Source of the DNA: Lentisphaeria bacterium
GTDB lineage: Bacteria; Verrucomicrobiota; Lentisphaeria; Victivallales; JAUVCU01
Assembly: GCA_030590715.1 (NCBI GenBank)
Contig: JAUVCU010000011.1
Span: 1 to 13,492, forward strand
DNA: 13,492 bases
Direction of reading: 5' to 3'
A program made the translations under genes and the position numbers. Each line of letters starts with the position of its first letter. Position 1 is the first letter of the stretch. Below are positions 1 to 7,363 of the stretch, one piece after another. The notes below the pieces were generated by a model. The model saw nothing but the letters and a program-made list of their open reading frames with translations. It did no database searches and had not been told where the DNA came from.

Positions 1-76
1 GGGGCACCCTTGCAGTTTCTCTCAGTTTCGAGTTTTGAGGCAGGAAGAGATAAACAACGTTTAGGGGCGTTATTCT

Positions 77-1312
77 TTAGCCGAAGAATGCTCTTGCTTC
101 TTTTACCATGTCTATGAAGTAGTCGATCTCTTCTATAGTGTTGTAGAAATACAGGCTTATTCGCGCAGTTGCCGGCACGCCGAGAACCTCCATTAAAGGC
201 TGGGCGCAGTGGTGCCCAGCTCTGATTGCGATAGCCTTGCTGTCCATAAATTGAGCAAGATCGTGACAATGAACGTTGTCTACATTAAAGGCGATAACGC
301 CGATCCGGTTCTTATCAGTCCCGTATACGGTCACGCCTTTTAACTCATCCAATTTACGATACGCATAGTTTGTGAGCATTTTTTCATATTCGTAAACCTC
401 GCCGCTATTGAAGGAACACAGGTAGTCAATCGCGGCACCATACCCGACTACTCCGGCAATATTCATGGTTCCGGCTTCAAATTTATACGGGAGGTCAGCC
501 CAGCTTGAACGGTGAAGCCCCACCTGCGATATCATTTCACCGCCGCCCCGGAACGGAGACATTTTGTCGAGCAATTCCGGTTTGCCATAAAGAACGCCTA
601 CTCCGGTCGGGCCGAGCATTTTGTGTGCACTGAAGGCAAGAAAATCACAATCAACAGTCTTAACATCAATCATGTAATGTGCCATTGCCTGCGCCGCATC
701 CAGCAGTATTGGGACACCGTGTTCGTGCGCAACGCGGGTCAGTTCCGCAATCGGATTGAGAAGTCCAAATACATTAGACATGGCGCTTAGCGAAACGAAC
801 TTTGTTTTCGATGTGAACAGTTGTTTATAAGCTGTGAGATCCAGTTCTCCGTTGGAGTTTATAGGGATAAAGCGCAAGTTCGCATTCTTATAGGTTGTGA
901 TCAGTTGCCATGGGATGATATTGCTGTGGTGCTCTTCCTCCGAAAGGATTATTTCATCCCCCGCTTCGATAAATTTCATTCCCCAAGCGTAGGCGACCAG
1001 ATTGATACTGTCTGTTGTTCCCGAGGTAAAGACAACCGACTGAAGAGCGTCTTTGTTGTTTGTCGGGTCAAGTCCGATAATCTCCGCAATATTTCGGCGG
1101 ACATTCTCATAAGCAGCGGTCGCTTCTGTGCTGAGCGTGTGAATTCCGCGGTGGATATTCGCATTATTCTCCTGATAAAAAGTTGCCATAGCCCGGATAA
1201 CCGGCAACGGCTTCTGCGTCGTAGCCGCATTGTCAAAATAGACCAGCTGATGATCGCCTAGCTTTCTCGACAAAAGCGGAAAATCAGCTCTGATTTTATC
1301 CACATCAAACAT
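77..1312 (-). CDS. sufS: SufS-type cysteine desulfurase (class V aminotransferase fold)
   Basis: PLP-dependent desulfurase that converts L-cysteine to alanine and leaves a persulfide on its active-site cysteine, the sulfur source for Fe-S cluster assembly in the cytoplasm. It is 411 residues, the usual SufS length. Visible family hallmarks are the N-terminal YFDNAATTQKP segment (about 25-35), EEHHSN (126-131) with the PLP-stacking His, DAAQA (205-209), the Schiff-base lysine K231 in FSAHKMLGPTG, and the catalytic cysteine C369 in RAGHHCAQPL. The ATG at 1312 lies 3 nt after the stop of the DUF59 gene, and its ribosome site (TTGGAG) sits in the end of that gene, so translation is probably coupled. 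It is the last gene of the suf operon. Its partner here should be SufU, since no SufE gene is seen. I see no convincing terminator in the 76 bases after its stop. Confidence 0.97.
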   Translation of the reverse strand: MFDVDKIRADFPLLSRKLGDHQLVYFDNAATTQKPLPVIRAMATFYQENNANIHRGIHTLSTEATAAYENVRRNIAEIIGLDPTNNKDALQSVVFTSGTTDSINLVAYAWGMKFIEAGDEIILSEEEHHSNIIPWQLITTYKNANLRFIPINSNGELDLTAYKQLFTSKTKFVSLSAMSNVFGLLNPIAELTRVAHEHGVPILLDAAQAMAHYMIDVKTVDCDFLAFSAHKMLGPTGVGVLYGKPELLDKMSPFRGGGEMISQVGLHRSSWADLPYKFEAGTMNIAGVVGYGAAIDYLCSFNSGEVYEYEKMLTNYAYRKLDELKGVTVYGTDKNRIGVIAFNVDNVHCHDLAQFMDSKAIAIRAGHHCAQPLMEVLGVPATARISLYFYNTIEEIDYFIDMVKEARAFFG

Positions 1313-1315
1313 AAT

Positions 1316-1630
1316 TCACTCCAATAACCCGCACTGCAGTTTTATGGCATCGGATAAATGTTCATAATCCCACGGGGGATCCCATACCAGACTCAACGTA
1401 GACTTGGTGACATTCTCTACGGTAAGCAGACCTCGCTTAACTGATTCCAGAAGTATCCCCGCGTATGGACAGGTAGCTCGGGTCAAGGTCAGTGTCACCG
1501 TTACATGTCCATCGTCGATGTCTATGCCGTAAATCAGTCCAAGATCGTAAATGTTCATCCCGAGTTCAGGATCAACAATGCCTCTCAGAAAAAGTATCAC
1601 GTCACGTTTATCTACTTCATCAGCTTCCAT
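1316..1630 (-). CDS. sufT: SUF-associated DUF59/MIP18-family protein (SufT-like)
   Basis: A 104-residue stand-alone DUF59 (MIP18/PaaD-like) protein. Members of this family act in Fe-S cluster maturation or transfer and are often encoded in SUF operons, as here. Family signatures are IVDPELGMNIYDLGLIY (18-34), the TRATCPYAG segment with the conserved cysteine C54, and a C-terminal WDPPW. I chose the ATG at 1630 because it overlaps the sufU stop by one base (TAATG) and has GGAGG about 10 nt upstream. A reading starting 26 codons earlier (1708) is possible, but that extension lies wholly inside sufU and resembles nothing in the family. The name sufT rests on family and context; the exact biochemical role of these proteins is not settled. 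Confidence 0.9.
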   Translation of the reverse strand: MEADEVDKRDVILFLRGIVDPELGMNIYDLGLIYGIDIDDGHVTVTLTLTRATCPYAGILLESVKRGLLTVENVTKSTLSLVWDPPWDYEHLSDAIKLQCGLLE

Positions 1631-2082
1631 TATCCATCCTCCGTTGTCACTTCGCCGTTTCCTATACACAATGCAGTATGTAGTCCGTGCCACGCAAGCG
1701 TCGCGCATTTTATCCGTACCGGATATTGACGTACACCGGCAAATGCGGCGAGTTTTGTCGGCATTTGCGGACTTTTGTCTCCGTTGCCGGCCAACATGGT
1801 ATGAAACATTTGAAAAAATGATTCAGCCTCATCAATAGTTTTTCCTTTGAGAAATGAACACATGACCGATGCCGACGATTTCGAAATGGCACATCCATGA
1901 CCGGTGAAACTGACATCGTCGAGGACACCATCATTTACCTTTACGAAAATCGTGTAATCATCGCCGCAGAGGGGATTATTCCCCCGGACTGCTCGTGTCG
2001 GATCTTCCATTTTGTGAAAATGGCGGGGACTTCTATTGTGATCCATGATCAGCTCTTGATACAGTTCTCTCAAATCATCCAT
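1630..2082 (-). CDS. sufU: SufU-type zinc-dependent sulfurtransferase / IscU-like protein
   Basis: A 150-residue IscU-fold protein of the SufU class. SufU takes the persulfide from SufS by a zinc-ligand swap and passes sulfur to the SufBCD scaffold. The metal ligands are in place: C39 and D41 in NPLCGDD, C64 in GHGCAIS, and C126 in RIKCATLAWH. The stretch of about 20 residues between the second and third cysteines (roughly 80-105) is longer than in IscU, and the IscU chaperone-recognition LPPVK motif is absent. Both traits favour SufU over IscU. The ATG at 2082 overlaps the end of sufD by 8 bases and is preceded by GGGAGG inside sufD, so the two are probably translationally coupled. Confidence 0.94.
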   Translation of the reverse strand: MDDLRELYQELIMDHNRSPRHFHKMEDPTRAVRGNNPLCGDDYTIFVKVNDGVLDDVSFTGHGCAISKSSASVMCSFLKGKTIDEAESFFQMFHTMLAGNGDKSPQMPTKLAAFAGVRQYPVRIKCATLAWHGLHTALCIGNGEVTTEDG

Positions 2083-3349
2083 TGCCGCCTCCCGTCAGAT
2101 TTAAAATAGCACTCGCACACGCGGTCCTAACCATATCTCTGACATATTCACAGCTTATCTTTTGGATTATTGCAGATGCAAATGCTTCGAGCAGAATCTT
2201 CCGCGCGGTTTCCGGATCCAAGCCCCGTGATTTCATATAGAAAACTGTTTCGGGGTCAAGGTCTCCGACTGTTGCTCCGTGCGAGCACATCACATCGTCA
2301 GCGTATATCTCCAGACGAGGCATGGCGTTGATGACCGCATTTTCTGATAGGAGCATGGAGTTTATAAGTTGTTGTCCTTCGGTTCCGAAAGCTCCCTCAT
2401 AAACCTTTGTTTTCACATCTGTTACTGCTTTTGAACTTCCCTCAAGCAGATTGCGGATAAACACGTCGCTCCGGCAGTTATTGACCCGGTGTTCAATATC
2501 GAAGTGCATATCATGATACTGTTTCCCTTGAGCGATGTTCAGCCCCACTATTTCAGCAGAAGAATCCGGCTTATCAAAAATTGTACGCATCTCATTCCAG
2601 ACGAAATCGCCTCCAAACATGAACGATCCATATTCCAGGTTTCCTGAACCCATGATTGTTGAATTTAAATGATTGAGAAATGATCCTTTGCATTCTTCGT
2701 TTATGTGTTGGTAATATCGGCATGATGCACCGGACATTATTGTTAGGTCAGTAACAGTGTCCGATATGGACGTTTCTGATCCGAGCCCGATATGGTTTTC
2801 AATAAAGCTTACAGCTGAGCCCTTACTTACCACAATCGTGATCCTGGCACATTGTAAATAGGGACCGTTACCGGTGGAAATATGAATCAGCCTGACCGGC
2901 AAATCTATACGGCTGGCGTGAGTTGTTTGTATGTGTATAACATTGAAGCAGAGTGCCTGGTTGAGCAGTTCAAATGATTGTGAACTGTTGCCTTGCTGCG
3001 GGGCTGTACATGCAGACTGCTTGACAGAAACCCTGTTGTCAATAAGCTGTGAGGCTTCTGGAGAGAACAGCCCGTCAATAAAAACTATTTTAGTTCCATC
3101 TTTCGTATAGGGATGGATATATGATTCTGGCTGTATTTTCTGCAGGACAGGCCGTCCTTGTTTATAAAGCTGTAAATGATCGATCGGTGTAAACCGCCAC
3201 CTCTCCAATGTACGGTCAGGAAAGCCCTTGTTGATAAACTGTTCCAAAGCACGTTTTCGCTGCATGTAATCAACTTGTGTACAGCCGGAAGCAGATGCGG
3301 TCTCACTCAATATTTTTTTCAGGTTTTCAATTGTTCGGCCGTCGATCAT
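2075..3349 (-). CDS. sufD: SufD subunit of the SufBCD Fe-S scaffold complex
   Basis: A 424-residue beta-helix scaffold subunit that pairs with SufB and binds the ATPase SufC; nascent clusters form at the SufB-SufD interface. Evidence: the N-terminal ERWRFTPID segment typical of SufD, and the conserved C-terminal block with LEIYADDVMCSHGATVGDLD and FYMKSRGLD. H357 in this block matches the position of the cluster-assembly histidine known from E. coli SufD. An in-frame GTG at 3355 lies only two codons upstream, but the AAGGAG ribosome site overlaps it. The ATG at 3349, about 5 nt after that site, is the sensible start. It begins 9 nt after sufC and overlaps sufU at its 3' end. Its sequence is less conserved than sufB, as usual. 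Confidence 0.95.
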   Translation of the reverse strand: MIDGRTIENLKKILSETASASGCTQVDYMQRKRALEQFINKGFPDRTLERWRFTPIDHLQLYKQGRPVLQKIQPESYIHPYTKDGTKIVFIDGLFSPEASQLIDNRVSVKQSACTAPQQGNSSQSFELLNQALCFNVIHIQTTHASRIDLPVRLIHISTGNGPYLQCARITIVVSKGSAVSFIENHIGLGSETSISDTVTDLTIMSGASCRYYQHINEECKGSFLNHLNSTIMGSGNLEYGSFMFGGDFVWNEMRTIFDKPDSSAEIVGLNIAQGKQYHDMHFDIEHRVNNCRSDVFIRNLLEGSSKAVTDVKTKVYEGAFGTEGQQLINSMLLSENAVINAMPRLEIYADDVMCSHGATVGDLDPETVFYMKSRGLDPETARKILLEAFASAIIQKISCEYVRDMVRTACASAILNLTGGGNG

Positions 3350-3358
3350 AATCACTCC

Positions 3359-4102
3359 TTATGTAAACTTCGCATATCCGCTTTTCTCGATTTCATATGC
3401 CAGAGCCTTGTCGCCCGACTCAACAATCTTTCCGCCAACCATAATGTGAACAAAGTCCGGAGTGATGTGTTCCAGAATCCGGGCATAGTGAGTAATCAGT
3501 ATGACCGCATTCTGATCGGTATGGGCCATTTGTATTCCCGTCGCGACCTGCTTCAGCGCATCGACGTCCAACCCAGAATCTATCTCGTCAAGGACTGATA
3601 ATCGTGGTGCGAGAATCAGCATCTGCAGGATCTCATTTCGTTTCTTCTCTCCTCCTGAAAATCCGACATTGAGCTGGCGGTGAACCATATCATTTGATAT
3701 ACCAAGCCGGGCAACTACCGCATTTACCAAGTCCAGAAAGTCGGCGGCATCGAGTTCTTCCAGCCCCTGAAATTTCCTTTTCTCATTAAGTGCGGTCCTC
3801 AGAAAATACATATTGTTAACTCCGGGTACCTCGACGGGAGTCTGGAAACTCATGAATATTCCTTTGAGTGCACGCTGATCAGGTGCCATACCTATAAGTT
3901 TTTCTCCGCAATAGTCCAGGTTTCCTGTTGTAATGTCAAAATCGGGATGGCCGGCAATCACATTTGCCAGCGTGCTCTTTCCGGTTCCATTCGGGCCCAT
4001 CACCACATGTATCTCTCCGGCCCTGACATTCAGGTCAACTCCGGTCAGGATCTCATTCCCGTCTGTGTTTGCCCGCAATCCGTTTATTTCCAGAATATTC
4101 AT
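3359..4102 (-). CDS. sufC: SufC ATPase of the SufBCD complex
   Basis: A 247-residue ABC-type ATPase, cytosolic, that powers conformational change of SufB/SufD during cluster assembly. All nucleotide-binding motifs are intact: Walker A GPNGTGKS (36-43), Q-loop Q87, the signature FSGGEKKR (148-155), Walker B LSVLDEID ending in catalytic E173 (168-175), D-loop SGLD, and H-loop H205 in LITHY. The wording of the signature and the IDSGLDVDALK tail is specific to SufC within ABC proteins. A 52-nt gap separates it from sufB, the only sizeable gap in the operon; a weak GTAAGG ribosome site precedes the ATG. Length is normal for the family (about 250). Confidence 0.97.
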   Translation of the reverse strand: MNILEINGLRANTDGNEILTGVDLNVRAGEIHVVMGPNGTGKSTLANVIAGHPDFDITTGNLDYCGEKLIGMAPDQRALKGIFMSFQTPVEVPGVNNMYFLRTALNEKRKFQGLEELDAADFLDLVNAVVARLGISNDMVHRQLNVGFSGGEKKRNEILQMLILAPRLSVLDEIDSGLDVDALKQVATGIQMAHTDQNAVILITHYARILEHITPDFVHIMVGGKIVESGDKALAYEIEKSGYAKFT

Positions 4103-4154
4103 TGTTATTTGCCTTACATATCATTTTATTTCTTTAATCAAATTGTCGTCCTTC

Positions 4155-5603
4155 TCACCCTATGGCCCCTTCAAGTGACAATGCCAGAAGGTTCTGGGCT
4201 TCAACAGCAAATTCCAGCGGCAGTTGTTTCAGCACCTCTTTGCAGTAGCCGTTAATAATCATTGTCACAGCATTATCCTGGTCCAGCCCGCGCTGGTTGC
4301 AGTAGAACATCTGGTCATCGCTGATCTTTGAGGTTGTCGCTTCATGTTCTATGCGCGCTGTCGGAGTCGATGCTTCGATATACGGGAATGTGTGCGCCGC
4401 GCATTTGCTGCCGATAAGTAACGAATCACAACGCGAATAGTTTTTTGCCCCCGTGGCGAGCGGCGTCATCCTGACCAGTCCTCTATAGGTATTACTGCTT
4501 TTACCAGCCGCAATCCCTTTTGATAAAATCGAACTTCTGGTGTTTTTTCCGATATGGATCATTTTGGTTCCGGTATCCGCCTGCTGATAGTTATTGGTCA
4601 CCGCGATCGAATTGAATTCTCCGACCGAATTATCGCCACGCAGTATCACACTTGGATATTTCCAGGTTATCGCCGAGCCTGTTTCCACCTGAGTCCAGCT
4701 CAGTTTCGAGTTCTCGCCTTTGCACAGTCCACGTTTTGTTACAAAATTATAGATGCCGCCTTTTCCGTTTTTGTCGCCCGGATACCAGTTCTGGACGGTA
4801 GCGTATTTTACCTTGGCATTTTTGTGGACGATGATCTCCACCACAGCGGCGTGAAGCTGGTTCTCATCTCGTTGAGGCGCAGTGCAGCCTTCTAGGTAAC
4901 TCACCTCACTTCCTTCCTCGGCAATAATCAACGTTCTTTCAAATTGACCTGTTTTTGTGGCATTGATCCTGAAGTAGCTGGATAACTCAATCGGGCATTT
5001 GACGCCTTTGGGAATATACACAAAGGAACCATCGCTGAATACGGCGGAATTCAGGCTCGCATAGTAATTATCGGAAATGGGAACGACAGAGCCGATGTAT
5101 TTCTTCACAATATCTGCATGATCCCTGATAGCTTCGGAAATCGGACAGAATATCACCCCAAGTTCTTTCAGTTGCTCTTTGTAGGTGGTCGCAACCGAAA
5201 CGCTGTCCAGAACCGCATCGACGGCAACAACTCCGGCAAGCATAGCCTGTTCCTCCAGAGGTATTCCCAGCTTTTTATACGTATCAAGAATTTCCGGCGC
5301 GATATCATTCAGGCTCTTTGCCTCCGACTCAGATTTCGGCGCGGAATAATAAACAATATTTTGATAATCGATCGGGGGATAATGAACGGTTGACCACTCT
5401 GGAACTTCACGTTCTATCCATTTCTGATAGGCCTGAAGTCGGAAATCCAGCATAAACTGCGACTCTCCTTTAACTTCAGAAATTCTTCTGATAATATCTT
5501 CATTCAGACCGCTCGGAAACTCTACGGACTCAATCTCGGACACAAATCCATACTTATACTCTTTGTCCACAAGCGACTGAAGATCTTTGTCTTCATTATT
5601 CAT
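4155..5603 (-). CDS. sufB: SufB subunit of the SufBCD Fe-S scaffold complex
   Basis: A 482-residue scaffold subunit, the main site of de novo cluster building in the SUF pathway. Recognisable family blocks are YIPKGVKCPIELS, YLEGCTAP (the cysteine at 240 corresponds to E. coli C254), SKGIAAGKSSNTYRGLV, the CDSLLIGSKCAAHTFPY block (C392), EHEATTSKI with the conserved glutamate near 421, and PLEFAVEAQNLLALSLE at the C-terminus. An in-frame TTG at 5609 exists, but GGAGG lies 7 nt before the ATG at 5603, which I take as the start. It is the first gene of the suf operon. Its ribosome site lies inside a predicted hairpin (see the leader feature), so its translation may be regulated. Confidence 0.97.
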   Translation of the reverse strand: MNNEDKDLQSLVDKEYKYGFVSEIESVEFPSGLNEDIIRRISEVKGESQFMLDFRLQAYQKWIEREVPEWSTVHYPPIDYQNIVYYSAPKSESEAKSLNDIAPEILDTYKKLGIPLEEQAMLAGVVAVDAVLDSVSVATTYKEQLKELGVIFCPISEAIRDHADIVKKYIGSVVPISDNYYASLNSAVFSDGSFVYIPKGVKCPIELSSYFRINATKTGQFERTLIIAEEGSEVSYLEGCTAPQRDENQLHAAVVEIIVHKNAKVKYATVQNWYPGDKNGKGGIYNFVTKRGLCKGENSKLSWTQVETGSAITWKYPSVILRGDNSVGEFNSIAVTNNYQQADTGTKMIHIGKNTRSSILSKGIAAGKSSNTYRGLVRMTPLATGAKNYSRCDSLLIGSKCAAHTFPYIEASTPTARIEHEATTSKISDDQMFYCNQRGLDQDNAVTMIINGYCKEVLKQLPLEFAVEAQNLLALSLEGAIG

Positions 5604-5609
5604 ACTCAA

Positions 5610-5638
5610 GCCTCCGGTAGATCAATGTCTACCAAGGC
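5610..5638 (-). promoter_or_regulatory. Leader hairpin burying the sufB ribosome-binding site
   Basis: On the minus-strand transcript, GCCUUGGUAGA pairs with UCUACCGGAGGC across a six-base loop (CAUUGA), giving 11 pairs with one bulged base. The core GGTAGA/TCTACC is a perfect 6-bp repeat. The sufB Shine-Dalgarno GGAGG (5611-5615) lies in the 3' strand of the stem, so the fold would block ribosome entry. There is no U-tract, so it is not an intrinsic terminator. A regulatory role is inferred. Confidence 0.5.
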
Positions 5639-5698
5639 GTTAATAATAAATTTCTTCGGGCCAAATCTCCTGTTATCAGGCACCAACTCTATATACAT

Positions 5699-5727
5699 AT
5701 TTTACGAAATTCGATGAATAAAGACAA
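5699..5727 (-). promoter_or_regulatory. Candidate sigma70-type promoter of the suf operon
   Basis: On the minus strand, TTGTCT (5722-5727) and TAAAAT (5699-5704) are separated by exactly 17 bases: four of six and five of six matches to consensus. Transcription would start near 5692, giving a leader of about 90 nt before the sufB ATG. A short palindrome CCTGTTATCAGG (5669-5680) lies just downstream of the expected start. I did not recognise an IscR or SufR site. Confidence 0.45.
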
Positions 5728-5821
5728 TGAGCTGAAGATTGAATATGATATTAAAATTAAGGCATTATGGGTGGCGTATTTCTTGGGGAAGTATTGTTAA
5801 CAAGTATGGGCTGAAAAACTG

Positions 5822-6214
5822 TCAGTTGTTTTTTACGAGTCTGGTTCCTGTTATGAATGAAATGATTCCACCTAGCTGACCTATGAAAATGTCTTTCAAT
5901 GTATCAGATAAACTTATTTCGAAGCCATATCCCAAGAACCGATATCCTATGAATTCTAAATATTCCCAGAAGACAGCAGCTATGGTAACCGAACCAATAA
6001 CGATGATGATATCAGTCAGTTTTCTGCCCGTCAATACTTTAGCTTCAGACCTCAAAAAGGAGTCTAAACCAAAGAAGAAAATACCTATTGAGAAGCCTCC
6101 AAAGAAATGCATAGGGTTATCAATGAAGGGTATAACATGGTACATACCAAAACTCCAAAGAACCATGTGGAACAGGAAAACAATCAGTGGAGCCAGTAAT
6201 AGAACAAGTTTCAT
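5822..6214 (-). CDS. YjdF/DUF2238-like small integral membrane protein
   Basis: A 130-residue protein with four likely transmembrane helices (about 4-24, 34-52, 66-86, 106-124). It carries a set of polar residues in or near helices: D32 and H36 in IDNPMHFFGG, W83, E84 and E87 in FWEYLEF, and D104, T105 and D108 in DTLKDIFIGQLGG. This D/H, WE..E, DT..D..G pattern is that of the YjdF/DUF2238 group of inner-membrane proteins, whose function I do not know. The ATG at 6214 has a good AAGGAG ribosome site 4 nt upstream. It is the last of four small minus-strand genes and is not part of the suf operon: it is transcribed toward sufB but ends about 95 bp before the suf promoter region. No clear terminator was seen between them. 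Confidence 0.7.
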   Translation of the reverse strand: MKLVLLLAPLIVFLFHMVLWSFGMYHVIPFIDNPMHFFGGFSIGIFFFGLDSFLRSEAKVLTGRKLTDIIIVIGSVTIAAVFWEYLEFIGYRFLGYGFEISLSDTLKDIFIGQLGGIISFITGTRLVKNN

Positions 6215-6290
6215 CGCACTCCTTCTTCAGCTAATTCATGGAACAGCCTGGGGCTTTCGTTTTCAATCGGTTTGATATACGCCTATAATT

Positions 6291-6560
6291 CTATTTTACC
6301 GCATTCCAGGCATTTCGGAACCTTTGATGATATTGCTTGGGTATTTTACTGGAAAACTTTAGTTTTATCCCATATTCAGAACGCACCGCGTAAATCTCCC
6401 CTTGTACTATTCCACAGTCCCGGCAGATGTCATCGCATGCATTGATGAATGATCTTTTTACATTTTTGTGTAGTGCCTCGGTTTTTCCGTGTTTTATCCT
6501 GATAGCAAATTGAGGAGGGACGATAATGTTTTTAAGAGAGCGGAATAGGTTGAATATCAT
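6291..6560 (-). CDS. DUF3634-like small protein
   Basis: An 89-residue protein of unknown function. It starts with a short amphipathic stretch (MIFNLFRSLKNIIVPPQ), followed by a compact domain: FAIRIKHGKTEA, then CDDICRDCGIVQGEIYAV, and a C-terminal KFSSKIPKQYHQRFRNAW. The layout (PPQF.I.I..G, then D...IC.D, then I.G.IY, then QRFRN.WN) resembles the DUF3634 family as I remember it. Many members have an N-terminal membrane helix; here the N-terminus is too short and polar for a confident one. Two cysteines, C46 and C49, form a CxxC-like pair (CRDC). The ribosome site before the ATG at 6560 is weak (AGAAG, far upstream). The family call is from memory of the pattern and is moderate only. Confidence 0.55.
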   Translation of the reverse strand: MIFNLFRSLKNIIVPPQFAIRIKHGKTEALHKNVKRSFINACDDICRDCGIVQGEIYAVRSEYGIKLKFSSKIPKQYHQRFRNAWNAVK

Positions 6561-6688
6561 TTTTATCGGTAACTTCTTTTATTGTGTCGGGAATCAGCTT
6601 CGAGATTATGTTTAATGTATATCTACAGGGGAGTAAGTATAGTTTGGGTGACTGTTTTGCATTGTTTTTATGACAATTCGTGTTGCGG

Positions 6689-6895
6689 TTATTTAATGAT
6701 GCCGGCAGAAAGAAGGGCTCCGACTGTGGCTAAGGCACCTCCAAGTAGTATGTAGAAAATGCGTGCTCCGTTCCTACCGAACAGTTTTAGCCATATTCTG
6801 GCTTTTCTGTTTCCCATAAACCAGTCCCAGTTTCCAATTGCACAAATGACGGCAAACAGCCCCGCAAATATGATTATTATTCCTTTTGGATCCAT
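6689..6895 (-). CDS. Imm17-like two-helix membrane protein (predicted immunity protein family)
   Basis: A 68-residue protein with two transmembrane helices (about 5-24 and 44-66) joined by a basic, aromatic loop with NWDWF (22-26), NRKARIW and FGRNGARIFY (39-48). The order helix, WDWF, basic loop, GR.gARlFY, helix is that of the Imm17 family, predicted from genomic context to protect against polymorphic toxins. Experimental proof of immunity is lacking for most members, and many occur away from toxins. No toxin gene is adjacent here. A good ribosome site (AAGGAAAG) precedes the ATG at 6895. Neighbours are other small minus-strand genes of unknown role, so the immunity label should be read as a family name rather than an established function. 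Confidence 0.7.
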   Translation of the reverse strand: MDPKGIIIIFAGLFAVICAIGNWDWFMGNRKARIWLKLFGRNGARIFYILLGGALATVGALLSAGIIK

Positions 6896-6973
6896 CTTTC
6901 TTTCCTTAAATTATTAAAACTGTTGAATTAATCGGGCGGTACTAGCCATCCGGAGTCGTGTTCGGATCGAGAC

Positions 6974-7363
6974 CTATTTCAAGTATTCTTTCCATTTGTC
7001 ATAGTCAGACCCGAAGTCTTCACCGGTGATTTTCTTTAAGGCATCCACACAATGGCTCTGCGTGCATTCTACAAAATCACTGGTATCATCAAATTTCGTT
7101 AAAGTGTTTAACAGATATGGTAGTGACTCTTTATTTCCGTGACTGTTTAAAATAACCAATGCGTCATGAAAGTTTCCAAATGGTTGACTTAACACGGTAT
7201 GAGCCAGCTCCCGCTGCTCTTGTGGTGGTGTCGACTGTAACCAATCGAGATCGCTCATTTTCTGATGCGGCCGCCAGATGAATATGTACAGATAGACCGA
7301 TGCAACTAAGTTAATTACCAGAAGTATTCCCAGAATCTTTAATATTTTATTTTTCATATTCAT
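6974..7363 (-). CDS. Membrane-anchored protein with a C-terminal HEAT-repeat-like unit
   Basis: A 129-residue protein with one N-terminal transmembrane segment (about 10-30) following KNK, so it is probably anchored with its C-terminus outside the cytoplasm. The soluble part ends in a HEAT-like helical pair: DALVILNSHGNKESLPYLLNTL, then CVDALKKITGEDFG and a terminal WKEYL. The ALKKITGEDFG...W..W-type ending is common in short HEAT-repeat proteins of PVC-group bacteria. C100 and C105 (CTQSHC) could form a disulfide if exported. I chose the ATG at 7363 because GGAG lies 4 nt upstream; a start eight codons earlier (7387) lacks a ribosome site, and an ATG two codons later (7357) is also possible. 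Such proteins usually mediate protein contacts; its partner is unknown. Confidence 0.65.
   Translation of the reverse strand: MNMKNKILKILGILLVINLVASVYLYIFIWRPHQKMSDLDWLQSTPPQEQRELAHTVLSQPFGNFHDALVILNSHGNKESLPYLLNTLTKFDDTSDFVECTQSHCVDALKKITGEDFGSDYDKWKEYLK

Noticed and set aside
1..76. Terminator after sufS
   Set aside because: No GC-rich stem followed by a T-tract on the minus strand was found; only a short direct repeat of CAGTTTC is visible.
512..1261. Plus-strand frames of 92 and 146 codons opposite sufS
   Set aside because: They are antisense shadows of a strongly conserved gene, with no ribosome sites or recognisable motifs.
1631..1708. 26-codon N-terminal extension of the DUF59 gene
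   Set aside because: It lies wholly inside sufU, lacks family similarity, and the internal ATG at 1630 has a strong ribosome site and the TAATG overlap.
3350..3355. GTG start for sufD two codons upstream
   Set aside because: The GTG overlaps the AAGGAG ribosome site; the ATG at 3349 has proper spacing.
5604..5609. TTG start for sufB two codons upstream
   Set aside because: The GGAGG ribosome site is correctly spaced for the ATG at 5603 and too close for the TTG.
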